DNA from: Chloroflexota bacterium
GTDB taxonomy: Bacteria; Chloroflexota; Anaerolineae; Anaerolineales; UBA4823
Reading direction: 5' to 3'
Assembly: GCA_012798185.1 (NCBI GenBank)
Contig: JAAZNS010000013.1
Coordinates: 1 to 25,768, forward strand
Length of the DNA stretch: 25,768 nucleotides
Positions 21,803 to 25,768 of this stretch are shown here, piece after piece. A program made the position numbers and the translations under genes. The number at the start of each line of letters is the position of its first letter. Position 1 is the first letter of the stretch. The notes below the pieces were generated by a model that was given only the letters and a program-made list of their open reading frames with translations, did not search any database and was not told the origin of the DNA.

Positions 21803-22908
21803 ATCATTTCAGCTTTTTGAATTAATTGGGTGTTACCTATTGCTTTTTGATAAATCTTCTCATATAGAGTAATCACTCGATTGATGTTTTCATCGATGTT
21901 TTGACTAATTCCAAATAAATATGGTTCTCCAGCAGCTTCATTTTTATAATCGGATATATGGTCTACCATATCTATTAATATTCGTTCCCACGCTTCTGGG
22001 TTATTTTTAACCAGCCACCCAAAATGCTTCATTTCCTGGTAGGCATTTCCATCGCTGGCTACCCAGGGAATTTTCATCACCATATATTCTAACACTTTTA
22101 TCCAGCTTCGTCTTTCATCATACTCACCAGATAATGGGGCTAGACCTATATCGAAATTAGCTAATATACTAGGCCATTCTTTATAATTAACCCAAGGATG
22201 AAGAATCTTCTGCCGGTTAGGTATTTGCAATAAGTCGAAAATTCTGCGGTCATTTCCACATATCATCACCGTAACCTGCGGACGTGCAGTACATACTTTT
22301 TTTAATGCTGCAACAACACCACTGTTTGTAAAACTTTGCAAATGAGAAACACTCCCCCCCCAGCCAATAATGACACCGGTATGTTTCTCTTTAATGGCAT
22401 TTTCGTATAACTTCAGATCAATATAATTGGGCAAATAATGGATTTCTGTATAGGATTGCCAATCATCTGCCAGCCGTTTCGAGGGTACTGTGGCAGCATG
22501 TGCCAATTTTAATCCCCATTTAAATTGTGTAAGCGGAGGAGGATCGATTTTTTGAATTGGCAGATTTGGCAACCTGATAATACCTTGATTCCAAAAAGAG
22601 TAATTGGGATGGTTTACTGGCAATAATTGATAAGCATCATCAAAATCTACAATAATGGCTTTATCTCTGGCTTTCCAATGCTGCATTGCCGAAAGCACCA
22701 ATTCGAACAAATTCCGCTGAACGACAATAATATCAGCCGCCTGACAAATCTCAACTGCCAAGGGAGTATTCAGCCTAAAATCATCGATGCTTAATAATTT
22801 GGCATGATGCCGGGAAGTTCGATTGATTGCCCGCGCCGGTACAGCGCACCGCCATTCGCTGCAATTCCATTCACTTTCATGATCAGCATAAACATATACG
22901 ATATTCAT
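21799..22908 (-). CDS. GT-B glycosyltransferase
   Basis: A 369-residue protein with a two-Rossmann GT-B layout. The N-terminal half has AIIVDFDDAYQLLPVNHPNY. The C-terminal half has VIIGWGGSVSHLQSF, ILHPWVNYKEWPSILANFDI, GLAPL and then IKVLEYMVMKIPWVASDG, the usual donor-binding end of GT4-like enzymes. Substrate and linkage cannot be read from the sequence. It shares the PVNHPxY motif and the C-terminal pattern with the upstream TPR-glycosyltransferase, so the two are probably paralogues. It lies 26 bases after that gene and overlaps the FGE-like gene by four bases. A role in flagellin or surface glycosylation is inferred from position only. Confidence 0.82.
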   Translation of the reverse strand: MNIVYVYADHESEWNCSEWRCAVPARAINRTSRHHAKLLSIDDFRLNTPLAVEICQAADIIVVQRNLFELVLSAMQHWKARDKAIIVDFDDAYQLLPVNHPNYSFWNQGIIRLPNLPIQKIDPPPLTQFKWGLKLAHAATVPSKRLADDWQSYTEIHYLPNYIDLKLYENAIKEKHTGVIIGWGGSVSHLQSFTNSGVVAALKKVCTARPQVTVMICGNDRRIFDLLQIPNRQKILHPWVNYKEWPSILANFDIGLAPLSGEYDERRSWIKVLEYMVMKIPWVASDGNAYQEMKHFGWLVKNNPEAWERILIDMVDHISDYKNEAAGEPYLFGISQNIDENINRVITLYEKIYQKAIGNTQLIQKAEMI

Positions 22909-22934
22909 TGTATTAATCAGAAAAGGTTAGATGA

Positions 22935-24620
22935 TCAGCGAGTTGATAAGACACTCCGAATTAAATCCAACCACTGGGGAATTATTTCACTCATTTTTCG
23001 AACTTTAGATTTAACTAATCCGGCATTACTGAGGGATGCTCTTAGTTCATTATCCAAAATTAATTGTCGTAAATAGGTATGCCATTCATCCGGGGTATTG
23101 GCAATTAAACCACCCGAAGACCAATTTAGATGCGCGGTTATTGGCGACCCAATCCATGGAATACCTAATGCACCAGCATCCACAAGCAGGTGATCGGATC
23201 GAGAACGATTGAAGGGCGTATTACGATATGGAACTAACAATATATCGATTTGCCTGAGTAAATATGGATAGTCTTCATAATCAATAGAGGGGAGGAAAAT
23301 GCGTCTTGCTTCAGGCAGTGTATCGAATAAGCGGTAGACTTCCGGATCGCCTCCGATGACAATGCATACATGCGGAAACTCACGCATGACCCTCACGACC
23401 ATCCTGCGGATGGAGAATACATCTTCCACCTGACCAGGCGTTCCCACCCAGCCCAGATTTAACATAGAATGGGTCATAACCGGCTTCTTCCAAAGATAAT
23501 CGCCATCTGGCCATCCATCCGGAATTACCTGAGTAGGATACCCGGCTGAGCCGAGATTATTCGCCAGCGTTTCACCTGGTACAACAATGATATCTGCCAA
23601 TAAAAGCGCGGCAGCGTAGGCTTTTGATTGAAGGGGTGTTCCTAAGCCAACCATCTCATAATCAGGGTGATTCACCGGCATTTGCTCCAAATCGCTTTCG
23701 ATCGATAATATGACCGGCACTTTTGCGCCATGAGCTTCTGCCAGTCTTTCCATCATCCAATTTTCACTATGGGGGTTTTGAGCAATCACGACATCGAACT
23801 GATCGATGGAATCGGACTGATTATCTTCAGTAGAGGAAATTTTACATCCGATTTTTTTCAAACCTTGCTCAAGCAATATCAACCTTCGGGAATTCTTATC
23901 CCGCTTCGAGCTGATGATCCTGATACGTAAATCTTGAGCAGCGATTTGTCTTTTTAAAGTAACACTTGGCTGCGTATGTTTACTAGATAACTTGACACCC
24001 CTTTGCAGATTGATATTTCTTTGTAGATTCTGTAAACCTTCTATCAAGTCAAGGCGCTGGTCGGCGCGCGCCTGGCGGATATTTAATTCCAATAACGCCG
24101 GTAATAAATCGTCTATTTCATCCAGACGCTGAGCGACAATTTGGGCAGGAGAATCGTTGTGAATAATCTCATCCAACAACCGCGCCGCGCGCATTACCTC
24201 CTCTTCGGTGATAGGTGTATCATGATTGGTGATCTTCTTCAATTCATCCGCAATTTCCTGAGGACTTGCTGATATAGCCGTTTGGGTTATTCGAGAAAAA
24301 TCCCCGGTATTTTCTTTAGGGCGCGACTGCTGATTTTTTATCATCTTTACTGCTTGGATTTTCCGAAGTACTTTTTCTTCATTTGGGGCACGATCCATTG
24401 CCTGCTGATACAATAAAAGCGCTGCATCGGCATCGCCATGATCTAGATAACAATCACCTAAAAACAGGTGCGCATCGACATCATCAGGATATTCCCGCAA
24501 AATATGCAAGAATACCTGAATTGCAGCTTCTACTTGATTGGCATCCAATAGCGCCCGTCCCTGTTCCTTCATGGCATTCAGGTCGGTTGGCTGGAGTGTA
24601 TCAACAGATATCGGCATCAT
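22935..24620 (-). CDS. TPR-glycosyltransferase fusion protein
   Basis: A 561-residue protein. Residues about 10-95 form two to three TPR-type repeats (LLDANQVEAAIQVFLHILRE, then YPDDVDAHLFLGDCYLDHGD). A charged helical linker follows (about 95-215). The rest is GT-B-like: DVVIAQNPHSENW, QMPVNHPDYEMVG, LGWVGTPGQVEDVF, FLPSIDYEDYPYLLRQIDIL and GALGIPWIGS. The TPR part may bind the acceptor protein, as in other TPR-containing protein glycosyltransferases (inference). I start at ATG 24620 (GAGGG five bases upstream); a TTG at 24632 with GGGGAG upstream is a real alternative. The 131-bp gap upstream holds no gene that I can see. Confidence 0.78.
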   Translation of the reverse strand: MMPISVDTLQPTDLNAMKEQGRALLDANQVEAAIQVFLHILREYPDDVDAHLFLGDCYLDHGDADAALLLYQQAMDRAPNEEKVLRKIQAVKMIKNQQSRPKENTGDFSRITQTAISASPQEIADELKKITNHDTPITEEEVMRAARLLDEIIHNDSPAQIVAQRLDEIDDLLPALLELNIRQARADQRLDLIEGLQNLQRNINLQRGVKLSSKHTQPSVTLKRQIAAQDLRIRIISSKRDKNSRRLILLEQGLKKIGCKISSTEDNQSDSIDQFDVVIAQNPHSENWMMERLAEAHGAKVPVILSIESDLEQMPVNHPDYEMVGLGTPLQSKAYAAALLLADIIVVPGETLANNLGSAGYPTQVIPDGWPDGDYLWKKPVMTHSMLNLGWVGTPGQVEDVFSIRRMVVRVMREFPHVCIVIGGDPEVYRLFDTLPEARRIFLPSIDYEDYPYLLRQIDILLVPYRNTPFNRSRSDHLLVDAGALGIPWIGSPITAHLNWSSGGLIANTPDEWHTYLRQLILDNELRASLSNAGLVKSKVRKMSEIIPQWLDLIRSVLSTR

Positions 24621-24763
24621 TCTTGCCCTCAATTTAATCTCCCCTAACTTTAACGGTTAAGTTTAATTTCGTCTGTAAAGCATTGATGAAACTCACGTAA
24701 AGAGATGCTAAATGCTCATAATACGTCGCATCAATTTTATTATATTTTTCATCCCTTGGTTGA

Positions 24764-25768
24764 TTACCGCTGATGAAGCAATGTGTCGATATATTCTGCC
24801 AAGTCGGATAATCCCTCAGCTAATTCATGGTTGCCATCTGCCCGGGCAGTTTCAGCGTTTTCCAACACCAACTGTAGTAAATCTGAATCCAGACGGTCTT
24901 CATATCTTATAAGCGACTGCGCTAAATCGTCTGAATCTAGTAATAATTGCAAAGTCTCAACAGCTCTCCCGTTAGATTTGGCGGTTACCCTTTCTTCTGA
25001 ATCCGACAAATCAAGCTCACGCCCGGTCATCGTTTTGTAGAATCGCCTGCGTGCTGCCTGCACTTGCTTGGATGAGCATTCCGGGTAAGCAGAATATATC
25101 CGCTTATATAAAACCGCAATTTCCTCCGTGGCTAGAATATTGCGGCTTTTTTCCTTTTGCCTGACAAAATATTCCGCTGTGACAACCGGGATATGCCTGA
25201 AGGGTCCGACTTTTGAAAGGCGGATCAACCATTCCCAATCTTCTAAGGCAGTCATTTGTTCATCGAATAATCCTGTTAAATCCAGCGCTTCTCGTCTAAA
25301 TGCCAGACATAAGTTGGGGATGTAATTTCTCACCATCAATAATTGGGGAGAGAAATCAATCGAATAATATACATCCTTGAAGATAACCTTCGATTTCTCG
25401 CCGTTTTGTTCAACCGCAATTTGCAAGGCATCGGTATAAGCTGCCACAATACCCGGATTGGTTTCCAACTCGGCAACTAGCATATAGAGATGTTCTGGGC
25501 GGTATTGATCGTCATCATCTAAAAATGCAATGTACTTTCCTTTTGCCATTGCCATACCTGCATTGCGTGAGGCTCCGGCGCCGCGATTTTCTGGCTGATT
25601 TATATAAATTACAGGCAATTTCTTCTCGAATCGTTGAATGACCGGTTCAATATCCTTCCCGCCATCATTAATCACAATCACCTCCACTGGTGAATATGTC
25701 TGGTTGACAATGCTTTGCAAGGCAGCTGCCAACTCTTTAGGGCGGTTATAAGTAGGGACGATTACCGA
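24764..25768 (-). CDS. GT2-family glycosyltransferase (5' truncated by window edge)
   Basis: The frame runs off the window; 334 residues are visible. It begins SVIVPTYNRPKELAAALQSI, the nucleotide-binding start of GT2 (GT-A) enzymes. ENRGAGASRNAGMAMAKGKY and IAFLDDDDQYRPEH follow, with the metal-binding Asp cluster, and EDWEWLIRLSKVGPF is the acceptor-side ED motif. The catalytic domain ends near residue 225. The last ~100 residues are a separate, charged helical extension (SDLLQLVLENAETARADGNH onwards) that I do not recognise. It is the first visible gene of the glycan operon. Confidence 0.87.
   Translation of the reverse strand, partial: SVIVPTYNRPKELAAALQSIVNQTYSPVEVIVINDGGKDIEPVIQRFEKKLPVIYINQPENRGAGASRNAGMAMAKGKYIAFLDDDDQYRPEHLYMLVAELETNPGIVAAYTDALQIAVEQNGEKSKVIFKDVYYSIDFSPQLLMVRNYIPNLCLAFRREALDLTGLFDEQMTALEDWEWLIRLSKVGPFRHIPVVTAEYFVRQKEKSRNILATEEIAVLYKRIYSAYPECSSKQVQAARRRFYKTMTGRELDLSDSEERVTAKSNGRAVETLQLLLDSDDLAQSLIRYEDRLDSDLLQLVLENAETARADGNHELAEGLSDLAEYIDTLLHQR

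Noticed and set aside
1..25768. CRISPR arrays, insertion sequences, phage genes, toxin-antitoxin or defence systems.
   Set aside because: None seen: every long open frame on the coding strands is assigned to flagellar, regulatory or glycan functions, and no regularly spaced repeats or transposase motifs appear.

Overview
The window is almost entirely a flagellar gene region followed by a glycosyltransferase cluster. Base composition is moderate (mid-40s percent GC by eye) and coding density is high. No L- or P-ring genes (flgH, flgI) are present. With the TIGR02530-type flagellar operon protein, a YlqG/FlhX-like pair, and csrA inside the hook-filament operon, this points to a bacterium with a Gram-positive-type flagellum. 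A flagellated Chloroflexota member (Anaerolineae-like) is my best guess from the protein style, with Firmicutes as the alternative; this is low-confidence inference.

Layout. (1) 1-4132, plus strand: end of flgG, then flgM-flgN-flgK-flgL-csrA, driven by an excellent sigma-28 promoter (520-546) whose -35 element overlaps the flgG stop codon. A hairpin at 4184-4208 separates this unit from the convergent minus-strand genes. (2) 16805 down to 4301, minus strand: flgC-fliE-fliF-fliG-fliH-fliI-fliJ-transglycosylase-flgB-fliK-flgD-TIGR02530 protein-flgE-fliK-like (YlqG type)-flhX. This is basal body, export ATPase, hook and hook-length control. flgB lies seven genes away from flgC instead of beside it. 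(3) 20671 down to 16970, minus strand: flagellin-fliD-flaG-fliS, the filament genes. (4) 20672-21013: a 342-bp intergenic stretch with the terminator of the glycan operon, a sigma-28-like flagellin promoter, an inverted repeat and a structured flagellin leader. (5) 25768 (window edge) down to 21014, minus strand: a GT2 glycosyltransferase, a TPR-GT fusion, a second GT-B enzyme and an FGE-like protein. They are plausibly flagellin or surface-glycan modification genes because they abut the flagellin gene.

How it fits together. FlgM in unit 1 should hold back sigma-28 until hook completion exports it. Sigma-28 then fires flgM-flgN-flgK-flgL-csrA and probably flagellin and fliS. CsrA from that operon has two very good candidate targets in the filament cluster. 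One is a hairpin in the flaG leader presenting AGGA in its loop, within an 11/12 match to the CsrA consensus. The other is the flagellin leader, where a hairpin loop AAGGAT lies 26 nt upstream of an ACGGAGG Shine-Dalgarno. This would be a CsrA-controlled filament checkpoint like that of Bacillus hag, although no fliW is in the window. The regulatory circuit is the most interesting thing here; the protein parts list itself is largely conventional.
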